A DNA stretch of 44,763 nt, from the NCBI GenBank assembly GCA_910583835.1, contig CAJTYM010000037.1:1-44763 (forward strand), in the 5' to 3' direction. Below, in pieces: positions 23,715 to 32,288 of the stretch (its first letter is position 1; every line of letters begins with the position of its first letter). The position numbers were made by a program, and so were the translations under genes. The DNA is from an uncultured Lachnospiraceae bacterium (GTDB lineage: Bacteria; Bacillota; Clostridia; Lachnospirales; Lachnospiraceae). The notes beneath the pieces are model-generated. The model saw only the letters and a program-made list of their open reading frames with translations. It searched no databases and had not been told where the DNA came from.

Positions 23715-23729
23715 TGACATCCTATGTCA
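23715..23729 (-). promoter_or_regulatory. Palindrome over the ClbS-gene promoter region
   Basis: TGACAT-CCT-ATGTCA is a perfect 15-bp palindrome containing a TTGACA -35 box on the minus strand, 119 nt before the ClbS-like start. A TGATAATAT stretch follows at a long spacing. It is likely an operator; the protein that binds it is unknown. Confidence 0.4.
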
Positions 23730-23765
23730 AGGTTTATTTTCTAATTTCAGGAAACACTAATTTCA

Positions 23766-23787
23766 GCAAAACGCTTTCATCAGCGTT
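23766..23787 (-). terminator. Terminator of the TPM-SPFH module
   Basis: AACGCT-GATGAA-AGCGTT forms a 6-bp stem followed by TTTT, right after the TPM gene stop. It is short but well placed. Confidence 0.5.
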
Positions 23788-23790
23788 TCC

Positions 23791-24609
23791 CTAGAACTTT
23801 CCTCCTCCTCCGCCATGAGTGGCGCCGGAAGATGATGTATGCGTAGTCGAACCGCCGGAACTGTTGGAATTGTCCGAATCATTTTCCTTCGGTCTTTCCC
23901 TGCGGTCCACGTGTTTATATAAGAACAGCTCTCCCTCTTTCGTAAGCTTCATGCTGTCCTTTTTCACATATTCACCCGCCCCAGACTGGCTATGTACAGA
24001 TTTCAGCTGGCTTCTCATTATTCCCGTTGCAATTAACGATACGATAAAGCCTACCCCCAGTGCAATTATAAGGCTAAAGACAAATTCAAACGGCTCTTTC
24101 GGAAGGTTATCAACGTCATACGGCTCACCTGTCATTGCCTGCGTTATGAAATCATCGCACAATCCGGCAAAAGTCGTAAATGCCGCTGCATATTCCCCTG
24201 CACCCAGGTCATCCAGGAACTTTCCAGACATATATTCAATTCCGGCGTCAGTGACTGCCGTTATTCCAAATCCGCGTGTTGATATGTACCAATCTCTTTC
24301 CTCCATGCTGATGAGGAAAAGTATCCCATCCCTCCCTTCCCCATAACCATAGCCGTTATAGTCAAAGAAATCATCTGCATATTCCGCCACCCCGGCGCCT
24401 TCCAGTGAATTGATCGTAACCACCACAACATCAACCTGCTGTCTTTCGCTTATCTCATCCAACTGCCCCAGCAAAGACGTTTCCTCGTCATCCGTTAGCA
24501 AATCCGCTTCATCTACAAGCCGCGGGATATCATCCGCCGCAAACACCGGAAGCGTAAGATTTACCGCTAGGAGCAGCGCAAAAAATATTGTAACTAATCT
24601 CTCTTTCAT
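23791..24609 (-). CDS. TPM-domain protein, YdjH/YgcG-like
   Basis: About 272 residues from the ATG at 24609, which follows AAGGAGG. A signal peptide (hydrophobic to VFA at 24) leads into a TPM domain, with IPRLVDEADLLTDDE, VVVVTINSLEG and DGILFLISMEERDWYI as its typical segments. One membrane helix follows (FVFSLIIALGVGFIVSLI, about 178-195) and then a Ser/Gly-rich tail ending GGGGGKF. TPM proteins of this type sit in the envelope; B. subtilis YdjH acts with YdjG and SPFH-type YdjI in a stress response involving PspA. The same three partners occur here. Confidence 0.85.
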   Translation of the reverse strand: MKERLVTIFFALLLAVNLTLPVFAADDIPRLVDEADLLTDDEETSLLGQLDEISERQQVDVVVVTINSLEGAGVAEYADDFFDYNGYGYGEGRDGILFLISMEERDWYISTRGFGITAVTDAGIEYMSGKFLDDLGAGEYAAAFTTFAGLCDDFITQAMTGEPYDVDNLPKEPFEFVFSLIIALGVGFIVSLIATGIMRSQLKSVHSQSGAGEYVKKDSMKLTKEGELFLYKHVDRRERPKENDSDNSNSSGGSTTHTSSSGATHGGGGGKF

Positions 24610-24622
24610 TTTCCGTACCTCC

Positions 24623-25708
24623 TTACAGCAGCCAGACCAAATAGAAAACCGCATACAGCACTGCGCCTATGATGCCAGTCAGGCCAAATAGCCACTTTTT
24701 ATATGCAGACTTATCTAACGGCAGGTCTCCTACCATTTTCCCAGTCTGCCCATTCATGGCAAAAAGATAATTCTGCCCATTCCAAGTGGTATTCAGAAGC
24801 CAGACAGGAAACAGGGCATACGTCACCTTGCTGTCCCGCAATTGAATGCTGCCTGCCTCTTTCGTGACAGTTGCATATCCTTTGACTGTTGCATCAAAAG
24901 CCGCCTCTGTGCTGCTCCTGATGCGCCCATTGGCCCGCTCCGTGCTCTGCCCGGCATCCACATCGTATTTATCTGCCAGATAACCAGCCAGGTATGCAGT
25001 CTGAAAACTTACAGCCTCCGAGAAATCAAAAGGCTCAATGGATTCCATCAAATCGTCCGGCATCTTCGTTGACCCATCCACGGGAACCCTTTCAAATTCC
25101 ATGCTGCCCCCTCTGGTTACTGCAAAGAAACTTGTTTCCGTATAATTGTAATTGCTGTCGCTCCATGAACGGACCTTAGTTGCTTTATAACGCATATTGG
25201 CTTCCGCGTTGGCATCAAACAGCCAGAACGGAACATACACGCCTTTCACTTCATCAATATGATTTTGATCCTTAAATACCTTGGGCAATAGACGTTTCCC
25301 ATCATAATGTTTTTTGAGTGCAGCCTTTGCCGTTCTTTTATCTACTTTAAACGGAATCACGTAATCCGGTTTCAGCATCCCTGAAAGACGCCCCATCATT
25401 ACAACGGGATTTCCGCAAAATGGGCAGAAGGTTGCCGCTGTGTTGTCATCGCACACAATTTCACCTCCACAGGAATTGCAGACATAGGAACTCAGCCCAT
25501 TTGCCTCATCGTCCTGCCATTCCCCTCCGGCAGCCGTCTCCCAGCTCATATCGTCTGCCTGGTCATTTTTCAGTTCATCATCATAACTTGCCAATGTCTC
25601 CATCTCGAATTCGGTGTCGCAGTAAGGACATTTCATCTTCTGTACCGCGCTGTCAAAAGCAATGGCACCACCGCAGCACGGACATTTGTATTCTTGCATT
25701 GCCGCCAT
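24623..25708 (-). CDS. Membrane protein with two zinc ribbons, YdjG-like
   Basis: A 361-residue protein. Two zinc ribbons are visible near the N-terminus (YKCPCCGGAI with CPYCDTEFE, and CNSCGGEIVCDD with CPFCGNP). They are followed by a large domain with YVIPFKVDKRTA and GVYVPFWLFDA, and a single C-terminal membrane helix (GIIGAVLYAVFYLVWLL). This is the architecture of B. subtilis YdjG, which helps anchor a PspA/SPFH complex at the membrane. It starts after GAGGAATGAA and stops 13 nt before the TPM gene. Confidence 0.82.
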   Translation of the reverse strand: MAAMQEYKCPCCGGAIAFDSAVQKMKCPYCDTEFEMETLASYDDELKNDQADDMSWETAAGGEWQDDEANGLSSYVCNSCGGEIVCDDNTAATFCPFCGNPVVMMGRLSGMLKPDYVIPFKVDKRTAKAALKKHYDGKRLLPKVFKDQNHIDEVKGVYVPFWLFDANAEANMRYKATKVRSWSDSNYNYTETSFFAVTRGGSMEFERVPVDGSTKMPDDLMESIEPFDFSEAVSFQTAYLAGYLADKYDVDAGQSTERANGRIRSSTEAAFDATVKGYATVTKEAGSIQLRDSKVTYALFPVWLLNTTWNGQNYLFAMNGQTGKMVGDLPLDKSAYKKWLFGLTGIIGAVLYAVFYLVWLL

Positions 25709-25785
25709 TTCATTCCTCCTCGTATCCTTTCATTCACATTGCAATGTATCCATTTGCACAATTGCCACAAAACCAATATATAAAC

Positions 25786-25820
25786 GGAATGCCGCCTTAT
25801 ATCATATAAAGCGGCATTCC
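25786..25820 (-). terminator. Internal terminator-like hairpin after the TM2 gene
   Basis: GGAATGCCGC and GCGGCATTCC form a 10-bp stem around a 15-nt AU-rich loop, with GTTTATATATT after it on the minus strand. It may partly end transcripts of the lipoprotein-SPFH-TM2 half, or balance expression before the zinc-ribbon gene. Confidence 0.5.
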
Positions 25821-25870
25821 ATACATATGGAGTTTATACAGGGAAATGCCGATTAAATCGTTCCCCTGGT

Positions 25871-26068
25871 TTATTCGCCCCAGACCGCACCGTTTTTGTC
25901 GGTAAATTTTCCTGTGCAAACCTTAACCAAATCTACCAGCCAGCCAATTCCCAGGCAGCCGCCCGTAAGCAGCCAGATAATGCCTGTTCCGGTTTTTCCG
26001 GTCATAAACCTATGTACGCCAAGGCCTCCAAGAAATACAGTAATTAAAATAGCCGTTGTTTTGCTCAT
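25871..26068 (-). CDS. TM2-domain membrane protein
   Basis: A 65-residue protein that is almost wholly the TM2 domain: ILITVFLGGLGVHRFMTGK and GIIWLLTGGCLGIGWLVDLV are its two helices with the conserved G-x-x-G-x-H-x-F and D. TM2 proteins are small inner-membrane proteins of unknown role, often placed beside SPFH or zinc-ribbon genes. It begins 20 nt after the SPFH gene, in the same operon. Confidence 0.88.
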   Translation of the reverse strand: MSKTTAILITVFLGGLGVHRFMTGKTGTGIIWLLTGGCLGIGWLVDLVKVCTGKFTDKNGAVWGE

Positions 26069-26088
26069 TCTGCTCTTCCTTTCTTAAT

Positions 26089-27288
26089 TTATTTTATATC
26101 GTTTTCATTAAATGGGGCCCCGCACTCCGGGCAGAATTTACCCTTGTTCATTGCCCCACAAGAACATCTCCATGCGCCCGCCGGCGCTGCCTGCTGCTGC
26201 ACTGGCTGCTGCATGGGTTGCTGCACTGGCTGTTGCTGCTGCACAGGTTGCTGCACTGGCTGTTGCTGCTGCATAGATTGCTGCTGCCCCATTGCGAACA
26301 GGTTCTGTGCATTCATGCCGCCGGCATTCATAGCCATCCCCATCCCCATGAAACCTGCCATGGCGCCGGAGGGATTGGACGCTGCTGCTTTCATGGCATC
26401 TGCCTGCGCTCCTACCAATGCAGCTCCCGCCATGTTTGCATTCTGCAAGACCGCCGTACGCTGGAGCTGTTTAATCATCTCCGCATCTTCCTCGGGCAAG
26501 GTAACGGAACCAAGCGCTATGCTCACTACTTTCAGTCCACGCAGCTCGCCCCATTTTGCGGAAAGCGCAACATTCATGGCGTCTTCCAGTTCCGCATTAT
26601 GGGAAACAATCTGGTTCGGACGCAGCTCCAAATCAGAAAGTTTACCAAATGCCGGCTGCAGGGCGCTGATAAACTCTGTTTTCAGCTGACGGTCCAGTTC
26701 ATCGCGCATATAGTCCTGCTCCACATTGCCGCAGACGTTGGCATAGAACAACAATGGGTCAGCAATTTTATAGGAATAGACGCCTGAACAGCGGACAGAA
26801 ACATCTACATCCAGACCAATTTTGGAATCCACCACACGGAACGGTATCGGATTCGGCGTACCAAATTTATTGTCTATCAGTTCCTTGGTATTGAAATAGT
26901 ACACCCGCTGGTCCTTGCCCGTATCCCCGCCAAAGGCAAAACGCTTACCGACAGTCTTAAATGTCTCTTTGATACTTTCACCAAGATTCCCTGAAAAAAT
27001 GCTGGGCTCTGTAGAGGCGTCATACTTGAATTCACCTGGTTCAGCACATACCTCCACAATCTTCCCCTGTTCCACGATAATCATACACTGGCCATCGGCC
27101 ACAGCAATCACGCTGCCGTTGGAAATAATGTTATCATTTCCTTTGGTATTGGAAGAGCGGGAACTTGTACGTTTCCTGCCCTTTGTAACCATGACATCCT
27201 TTTCCATCGCTTCACAACAGAAAAACTCTTTCCACTGGTCTGCAAGCGTTCCTCCTAAAGCACCCGCCCCTGCTTTGATAAGACCCAT
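26089..27288 (-). CDS. SPFH/Band 7 protein with C-terminal zinc ribbon, YdjI-like
   Basis: A 399-residue SPFH-type protein. The N-terminal half has EVCAEPGEFKYD, VYYFNTKELIDNKFGTPNP and FRVVDSKIGLDVDVSVRCSG, a pattern of the virion-core-like YdjI subgroup. A Met/Ala/Gly-rich stretch and a Gln/Pro-rich repeat (about 335-370) lead to a terminal zinc ribbon (CSCGAMNKGKFCPECGAPF). There is no membrane helix, so it should join membranes through partners, as YdjI does with YdjG/YdjH and PspA. No PspA gene is in the window. Confidence 0.85.
   Translation of the reverse strand: MGLIKAGAGALGGTLADQWKEFFCCEAMEKDVMVTKGRKRTSSRSSNTKGNDNIISNGSVIAVADGQCMIIVEQGKIVEVCAEPGEFKYDASTEPSIFSGNLGESIKETFKTVGKRFAFGGDTGKDQRVYYFNTKELIDNKFGTPNPIPFRVVDSKIGLDVDVSVRCSGVYSYKIADPLLFYANVCGNVEQDYMRDELDRQLKTEFISALQPAFGKLSDLELRPNQIVSHNAELEDAMNVALSAKWGELRGLKVVSIALGSVTLPEEDAEMIKQLQRTAVLQNANMAGAALVGAQADAMKAAASNPSGAMAGFMGMGMAMNAGGMNAQNLFAMGQQQSMQQQQPVQQPVQQQQPVQQPMQQPVQQQAAPAGAWRCSCGAMNKGKFCPECGAPFNENDIK
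26217..26274. repeat. 30-bp repeats coding for the Gln/Pro tract of the SPFH protein
   Basis: A GGTTGCTGCACTGGCTGTTG unit occurs at 26217 and again at 26247, with partial copies on both sides. It encodes the PVQQPVQQQQ units. Being 30 bp, a copy-number change would keep the frame. Confidence 0.7.
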
Positions 27289-27353
27289 AATGAAAACTCC
27301 TTCCTAAGCATAATTAATTTAAAACAGCCCCATTGCTGTAAACTCTATTCATT

Positions 27354-28046
27354 TTATTTCTGGGTAAAATAGACAGCATTCCTGCCGGTATCATCTGAGA
27401 ACAGCATCAATACCTGCTCGCCGTCAACATCTGCCAGCAAACCTGCATATTTTAATTCGCTTCCATCGTTGTCAAACACGATACCTAACAAGCGCTTTTC
27501 TTGCGGCATTGCCCAATATGTTCCTTCCAATGTACCGCCGCCCTGTACCATGCTGATATTTTCACCATCCTTAAATACAACATCCAGCTTCCCACTGTAC
27601 ATTTCCAGGCTATCATCCAATGCAGCCTGATCCATTTCTACGCCGTCCACCATACCGCCGGATAAGCTCCATTCTGTGCCGACCAGGGCATCCGTAGGCT
27701 CAATCAGTGACAACTGCTCAATGACATTCCACATATCTTCACTCATTTCACCCTCAGCCACCTCCTGAGAATCTCCATCCGCTTCTGCATCTGACGAACT
27801 ATCGTCTGCTGCTTCCTCAGAAGAACTGTCATCTGCCGCTTCTCCTGCATCGGCCTCAACCGAACTGTCATCTGCTGCTTCTGCGTCACTTTCCCCGGAT
27901 GAACTGTCATCTGTCGTCTCCGGTGTTTCCTCTCCCACAGCTGCGCTGCTGTCAGTCTTTTTGTCCTTTTCAGCATTTCCTCCACAGGCAGTCACAGACA
28001 GAGCCACTACAACACCTAACATAAGTGCAACAATTTTCTTTCTCAT
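27354..28046 (-). CDS. Lipoprotein with acidic AADDSS repeats
   Basis: A 230-residue protein with a lipobox ending SVTAC (Cys21), so it should be lipid-anchored outside the cell. Residues from about 35 to 100 form an acidic, Ser-rich linker with repeated A-A-D-D-S-S units. The folded C-terminal domain starts near 105 (LSLIEPTDALVGTEWSLSGGM) and has GTYWAMPQEKRLLGIVF, a lipocalin-like beta pattern. The start follows AAGGAGAG. It leads the SPFH-TM2-zinc ribbon-TPM genes and may be the outer sensor of this module. That role is inference. Confidence 0.75.
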   Translation of the reverse strand: MRKKIVALMLGVVVALSVTACGGNAEKDKKTDSSAAVGEETPETTDDSSSGESDAEAADDSSVEADAGEAADDSSSEEAADDSSSDAEADGDSQEVAEGEMSEDMWNVIEQLSLIEPTDALVGTEWSLSGGMVDGVEMDQAALDDSLEMYSGKLDVVFKDGENISMVQGGGTLEGTYWAMPQEKRLLGIVFDNDGSELKYAGLLADVDGEQVLMLFSDDTGRNAVYFTQK

Positions 28047-28183
28047 AATTCTCTCCTTAATCTTACTTTTATTTTAATTTAAGCAATTCATAACTTTGCT
28101 TAGATTAAGCATACCGTGATAATCTGTAAAAAAGAATGCAATATCATGATTCGACCGCAAACCATCCTGAATCGACATTATTT

Positions 28184-29452
28184 TCAAAAGGACACGCGCA
28201 GGATAAACCTGCCGTCTTTGACTGAGAAATCATATATGCCGCTGTACTTCTCCACAATTGCGCAGATACTGCGCACGCCAATCCCATGTCCCGGATGATT
28301 GGCGACCGGAATCCCATCGTCAAAAATGATATCTTTATCACAGGAATTAATAATCTGCAAAAAAATTTTTCCTCTTTCTTCAAATGCAGAAACTACAATC
28401 GTCCCAACTAACCCCTTTTTCTTTAATTTCTGGCAGGCATGAAGTGCATTTTCCAGCGCATTGGACAGCAGCACGCACAAATCGTTCTCGGATATGCGAA
28501 TTACCTGTGGAATTCTCACCTCAAGTTCAATCGGGATTCCAAAATTTTTGAATCGCCCGACAAAAGCAGAAAATATCAGGTTTACAGCTTCATTTTCGCA
28601 GATAGGCATTACCTTATTCGCCTCTATATCTGAGCAGATTTCACGGATATATCCCTGTGCCTGTTCAAGATGCCCATTTTCAATGCAGGAAGAGAGATAC
28701 TGCATATGATGGCGCAGATCATGGCGGTAAGTCCTTGTTTTGCGCTGCGATTCCCGCAAGGCTTCAATCTCACGGACCGACTGTGCAACCTGCATATTCA
28801 GGCTTAGCTGCGTCTGTTCGAGCTGGCTGCATATCCGCTCCTTCGATGACATATAGAACACAAATATTAAATATGCGATACTGCAGACAAACGGCATAAA
28901 TTCCACCACAAGCAGAACGCCCTCCAAAAGCATGTTGGTATAGATGCGCGTCAAGTAATCAAAACCATAATACAGCATTGGCACCAGACCAAATTGGCAC
29001 TGCACAGAAATCGTATAGTGTGAAACGCTCTGCACCGATGGCACAATGAACTTCAGCAAAATCAGTAGGATGGGCAATGTCAGAAAAAGTTCCGCTGCAT
29101 TCTGCATTGCAAAACCGCCTGAAAATATGGTTATAATCAGCAATGCCAGCCAGCGGCGGATCTGGCAGCAGAGATATGCCATCAAAACTGAAATAACCGG
29201 CCAGAGAAACTTTCTGCTAAGAATGCAAAGCACGGCAGCCAGAGGAACATGTGTTATAAAAGGATAAAGGTACACAATTATGTTAGAATCAATGCAAAAA
29301 TACACAATTCCCTGAAACATTAAAATCACTGCCATGCAGCCCGCCATCATCAGGCGTTTAAACCTTGTCCAAGAAATATCACAGAAATTTGCCGCTAAAA
29401 CCATGCCAAAAACGGCTACAAAAAAATTGTTAACCAAATATCCGCTAATCAT
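28184..29452 (-). CDS. GHKL sensor kinase paired with a LytTR regulator
   Basis: A 422-residue kinase with about six N-terminal membrane helices, a linker with coiled coil (ICSQLEQTQLSLNMQ), the histidine motif TYRHDLRHHMQYL and a GHKL ATPase domain (LSNALENALHAC as N box, GHGIGVRSI as G box). Its ATG overlaps the stop of the regulator gene (ATGA), so the two are made together. It should sense an extracellular signal, perhaps a peptide, as AgrC-like kinases do. No pheromone gene was seen nearby. Confidence 0.88.
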   Translation of the reverse strand: MISGYLVNNFFVAVFGMVLAANFCDISWTRFKRLMMAGCMAVILMFQGIVYFCIDSNIIVYLYPFITHVPLAAVLCILSRKFLWPVISVLMAYLCCQIRRWLALLIITIFSGGFAMQNAAELFLTLPILLILLKFIVPSVQSVSHYTISVQCQFGLVPMLYYGFDYLTRIYTNMLLEGVLLVVEFMPFVCSIAYLIFVFYMSSKERICSQLEQTQLSLNMQVAQSVREIEALRESQRKTRTYRHDLRHHMQYLSSCIENGHLEQAQGYIREICSDIEANKVMPICENEAVNLIFSAFVGRFKNFGIPIELEVRIPQVIRISENDLCVLLSNALENALHACQKLKKKGLVGTIVVSAFEERGKIFLQIINSCDKDIIFDDGIPVANHPGHGIGVRSICAIVEKYSGIYDFSVKDGRFILRVSF

Positions 29453-30189
29453 GAGATTACCATCTGCTTTCTGCTGAATGCATAGTCAAGATACTTTTTT
29501 TTGATTTCAGAACATTTCCCATGCGGAATCGGAATCTCTGCATGGTTATCCATCGTAATGGATTTATAGGAAATACTCTGAATATATTCCATATTAATCA
29601 CAAACGAGCGGTGCGGCCGCAGGAAACCTTCATACCCCGCAAGCTTTCCGTACAATTCATCCATGCTCCCGGTGCTTTCCAGTACCTTTCCATTTTCCAG
29701 ATGAAACAGCAATGTGTGCCCCATCACTTCACAGTATTCCAGCTTTTTCAGGTCAATCCTTGCAATACCGCTTTTGCAGCGCAGAATCAGGCTATGCCTC
29801 TGTACTTTCTCACATTCAGAGATGACGGAATCCACCAACTGATAAAAACTTTTCTCCTCTCCAATCGGTTTTAACTGATAAAAAAATGCGCCGACCATGT
29901 AAGATTCAACGGCAAATTCCGCAGAAGACGTCAAAAAAATTATCTTTGCATTCTTATCATATTGGCGAATCTCTTTTGCCACGCTAATCCCATTTTGCCC
30001 TGGCATAATAATATCCAGAAACAAAACATCCCAACGCCTGCCCTTTTCAATTTCAGCCAATAATTCCAAAGGGCTGTGAAACGTTGTATATGTCATTTCC
30101 TGCTCTCGCTCCAGACGGTATTTATCGAACAATCCGGCAATTTCATTTAACGCAGACAAATCATCATCACAAACCGCTATTCTTATCAT
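29449..30189 (-). CDS. LytTR-family response regulator with GHKL partner
   Basis: A 246-residue regulator. The receiver domain has VCDDD, the phospho-acceptor in LFLDIIMPGQNG and the Lys in YQLKPIGEE. The LytTR domain has LEYCEVMGHTLLFHL and LRPHRSFVINMEYI, typical of AgrA/VirR-like proteins. It precedes its kinase in the transcript. The gene is divergent from the surface-protein gene at 30375, with 185 nt between the starts, and is a natural candidate to control it. Confidence 0.9.
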   Translation of the reverse strand: MIRIAVCDDDLSALNEIAGLFDKYRLEREQEMTYTTFHSPLELLAEIEKGRRWDVLFLDIIMPGQNGISVAKEIRQYDKNAKIIFLTSSAEFAVESYMVGAFFYQLKPIGEEKSFYQLVDSVISECEKVQRHSLILRCKSGIARIDLKKLEYCEVMGHTLLFHLENGKVLESTGSMDELYGKLAGYEGFLRPHRSFVINMEYIQSISYKSITMDNHAEIPIPHGKCSEIKKKYLDYAFSRKQMVIS

Positions 30190-30256
30190 GCAAGAACCAT
30201 ATCCTTTCCATAATACCTGAATATTTCAGACTGAAAGATTAACATAACAGCAACGC

Positions 30257-30285
30257 TTGTATTTCATATATTTATATCTTATAAT
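30257..30285 (+). promoter_or_regulatory. Promoter of the surface-protein gene
   Basis: TTGTAT (30257-30262), a 17-nt spacer and a perfect TATAAT (30280-30285). Transcription should start near 30292, giving an 83-nt leader. Confidence 0.7.
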
Positions 30286-30293
30286 ATTTTTAA

Positions 30294-30334
30294 GCGCCGA
30301 AACCATCACCGGCGCAAGATGCAGCCATAACTGC
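30294..30334 (+). promoter_or_regulatory. Hairpin leader of the surface-protein gene
   Basis: GCGCCG/CGGCGC (30294-30299 with 30310-30315) and GCAG/CTGC (30321-30334) form two small hairpins at the start of the mRNA. The octamer AAACCATC occurs twice (near 30300 and 30344). I cannot assign a known riboswitch. Confidence 0.35.
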
Positions 30335-30374
30335 GTGAATGGTAAACCATCGCTATATCAAGGAGCCAATACAT

Positions 30375-32267
30375 ATGAAAATATTGCAGAGATTTACAAC
30401 AGCTTTTGTAATACTGTTAATCATATCAAACTGTTTTCCGGCGTTTATGGTAAAGGCGGCAGAACCTGACAGCGCTCCCATGTTCAGCGCAATGATTGAA
30501 GATTCTTTTGAGGGTTACCACGTAAAGGGCACTTTCACGAAATTTACTTCCGATATCAGCCTTGTCCAGACATTATATTCACTGAACCAAAAAAACTACG
30601 AAGTCTGCGGTGAAAATTGGAACTTAAGCTGGCTGGGCGATGAGAGTAATGGAGCTCGTGAAAAGCTGCAAAACCAGACCTGCCTCTATAGCAACAACGA
30701 ACCGCTGAAAAGCTACCTTGCAGGAAAAATAGACCGTTTCTACCTGAAACTGCGTATCACCAAGGAAGATGGGACTGTTTATGACACCCAGACAGCAATC
30801 ATAGACCGCGGCGGCCCGCAGCCAGTGCCTGACGGACTTACCCCCTCCGCCATATTTGCCTACAACATGCTTGTCCGCGAAATGCGTCCATTCAGATATT
30901 ATGGCAGATATCAGCTTACCGTCCGCGAGGATGCTACAGCGGAAGAAGTATCCGCATTTTTACCGGATACGCTGCCCATTGAGATTAAGTTCCTTCGGGA
31001 AAACCTGAGTTCTTCTGCGAGCGGCATCGTAGAATGCCCCATTGCATGGAAGCCTTTGTCATTACCCCAACTCACTGCCGGCGACAGCGTAACAATTTGG
31101 GACGCTGCCGAAGAAATCGTAATACCCAGCGGTACTTTGGTGAATACGCCAAAGGGCATCTTCCAATTGAATGATCCCCTGCACATGAACCAGGAGATAC
31201 TTACAGATGAAGTCCGGCTGGTCCTAAACGTTATCGCGAAAGACGAGGAACCTACCGGAGTATTGACGTGTGAAAATGATGGATTGGAAATGGCTTTCCA
31301 GCTAAAGACTACCGGCGCCACCTCTATCCGGGCATATACGCTTGCTGCGGATAAGTCAAAATGGACAGAACTTCCTGCCCTTCCACTGCAAACAGCCATT
31401 AACGCCCAGCCCTCTACTGCAAACAGCGGCTATACGCTTGTGCTGAAGAATGACCAGGAGCCGTATCGTTCCTACCTGGCAGCAAAAGCTGCCGGAAACG
31501 AACCGACCCCTTTCTTCGTTGGTTTTAAAATTGAGGGCGGCGTCTATCACGGACAACAGCTTATCCTTGCATGGCCAGATACATACGATATCCCCCTTCA
31601 CCTGCCAAAGATTGGCGGTTCTGGCGGAAATGAAGGCAATGACGGGGCTGACAATAAAGATGACAGTACCGAAGAAGGGCAGCGTCCATACCTTCCGCAA
31701 TACCCGAAAAATAATCCAGGAGATAATCTGGAAATTCAGACGGGACTGCCGGGCAAAACGGAAAACCCGACAAGAATGTCTGGCAAAACAGAGGACAAAT
31801 CAGAAATCCAACAACAAGATTTTCTCAGCAATCCGGTCGATACCTCCCAGAGCGCGCTGACTGATTTGCCCCCAAACTCCAAGCATGGGGATAAGATTTC
31901 TGCGCAGTCTACAGTTATATCGCAGAGTGCGCAGAATGTTGCCGATGATTCGGTTTCATCTGACAGAAAAGAACAGACCTATCCAGAAAACAAACCTGAT
32001 GCCACAGGGCTGGCCGGCACAGAAGTTAAAAATGACGCCACAGGGCTGGATGGCACAGAAGTTAAAAATGACGCCACAGAACAGGTTGGTACAGAAATTA
32101 ACCCCGGCAAAACAAAGCAGATAGGCACAGAAATCAGCAAAAGAAGAAATCTTCCTCCCACGCCAGTAGCAGCCATCGCCTGTATCGGCGTCTTCGGCGC
32201 CGGTATCGCCATATTTGCCGTCAAGCCAGCAATCAGCCGCGCTGGCAGGACTATCAAAAAATCCTAA
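30375..32267 (+). CDS. Cell-surface protein with tandem repeats and C-terminal anchor
   Basis: About 630 residues. The start at 30375 follows AAGGAG; an in-frame ATG 36 nt upstream lacks a site. A signal peptide (to about VKA at 30) is followed by two similar beta-rich regions. Each carries a DNEPLKSYLAGKI- or DQEPYRSYLAAKA-like segment, in which a residue series of the form N/D-x-E-P-x-x-S-Y-L-A precedes F-x-x-x-K-I. Then comes a Gly/Asn/Ser/Thr-rich, disordered stalk with 12-residue repeats, and a C-terminal membrane helix (VAAIACIGVFGAGIAIFAV) with a basic tail. There is no LPXTG motif. It is probably an anchored surface or adhesion protein; I cannot name the family. Confidence 0.7.
   Translation: MKILQRFTTAFVILLIISNCFPAFMVKAAEPDSAPMFSAMIEDSFEGYHVKGTFTKFTSDISLVQTLYSLNQKNYEVCGENWNLSWLGDESNGAREKLQNQTCLYSNNEPLKSYLAGKIDRFYLKLRITKEDGTVYDTQTAIIDRGGPQPVPDGLTPSAIFAYNMLVREMRPFRYYGRYQLTVREDATAEEVSAFLPDTLPIEIKFLRENLSSSASGIVECPIAWKPLSLPQLTAGDSVTIWDAAEEIVIPSGTLVNTPKGIFQLNDPLHMNQEILTDEVRLVLNVIAKDEEPTGVLTCENDGLEMAFQLKTTGATSIRAYTLAADKSKWTELPALPLQTAINAQPSTANSGYTLVLKNDQEPYRSYLAAKAAGNEPTPFFVGFKIEGGVYHGQQLILAWPDTYDIPLHLPKIGGSGGNEGNDGADNKDDSTEEGQRPYLPQYPKNNPGDNLEIQTGLPGKTENPTRMSGKTEDKSEIQQQDFLSNPVDTSQSALTDLPPNSKHGDKISAQSTVISQSAQNVADDSVSSDRKEQTYPENKPDATGLAGTEVKNDATGLDGTEVKNDATEQVGTEINPGKTKQIGTEISKRRNLPPTPVAAIACIGVFGAGIAIFAVKPAISRAGRTIKKS
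32002..32109. repeat. 36-bp tandem repeat in the surface-protein stalk
   Basis: A unit beginning GCCACAGGGCTGG recurs at 32002, 32038 and, diverged, at 32074. It encodes 12-residue repeats of the form DATGLxGTEVKN. The unit keeps the frame, so copy number could vary between strains. Confidence 0.7.
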
Positions 32268-32288
32268 GTTTTTATGATACACAATTGC

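Noticed and set aside
30294..30353. Cyclic di-GMP riboswitch before the surface-protein gene
   Set aside because: AAACCAT text recalls the class, but the tetraloop, receptor and spacing of conserved bases are absent.
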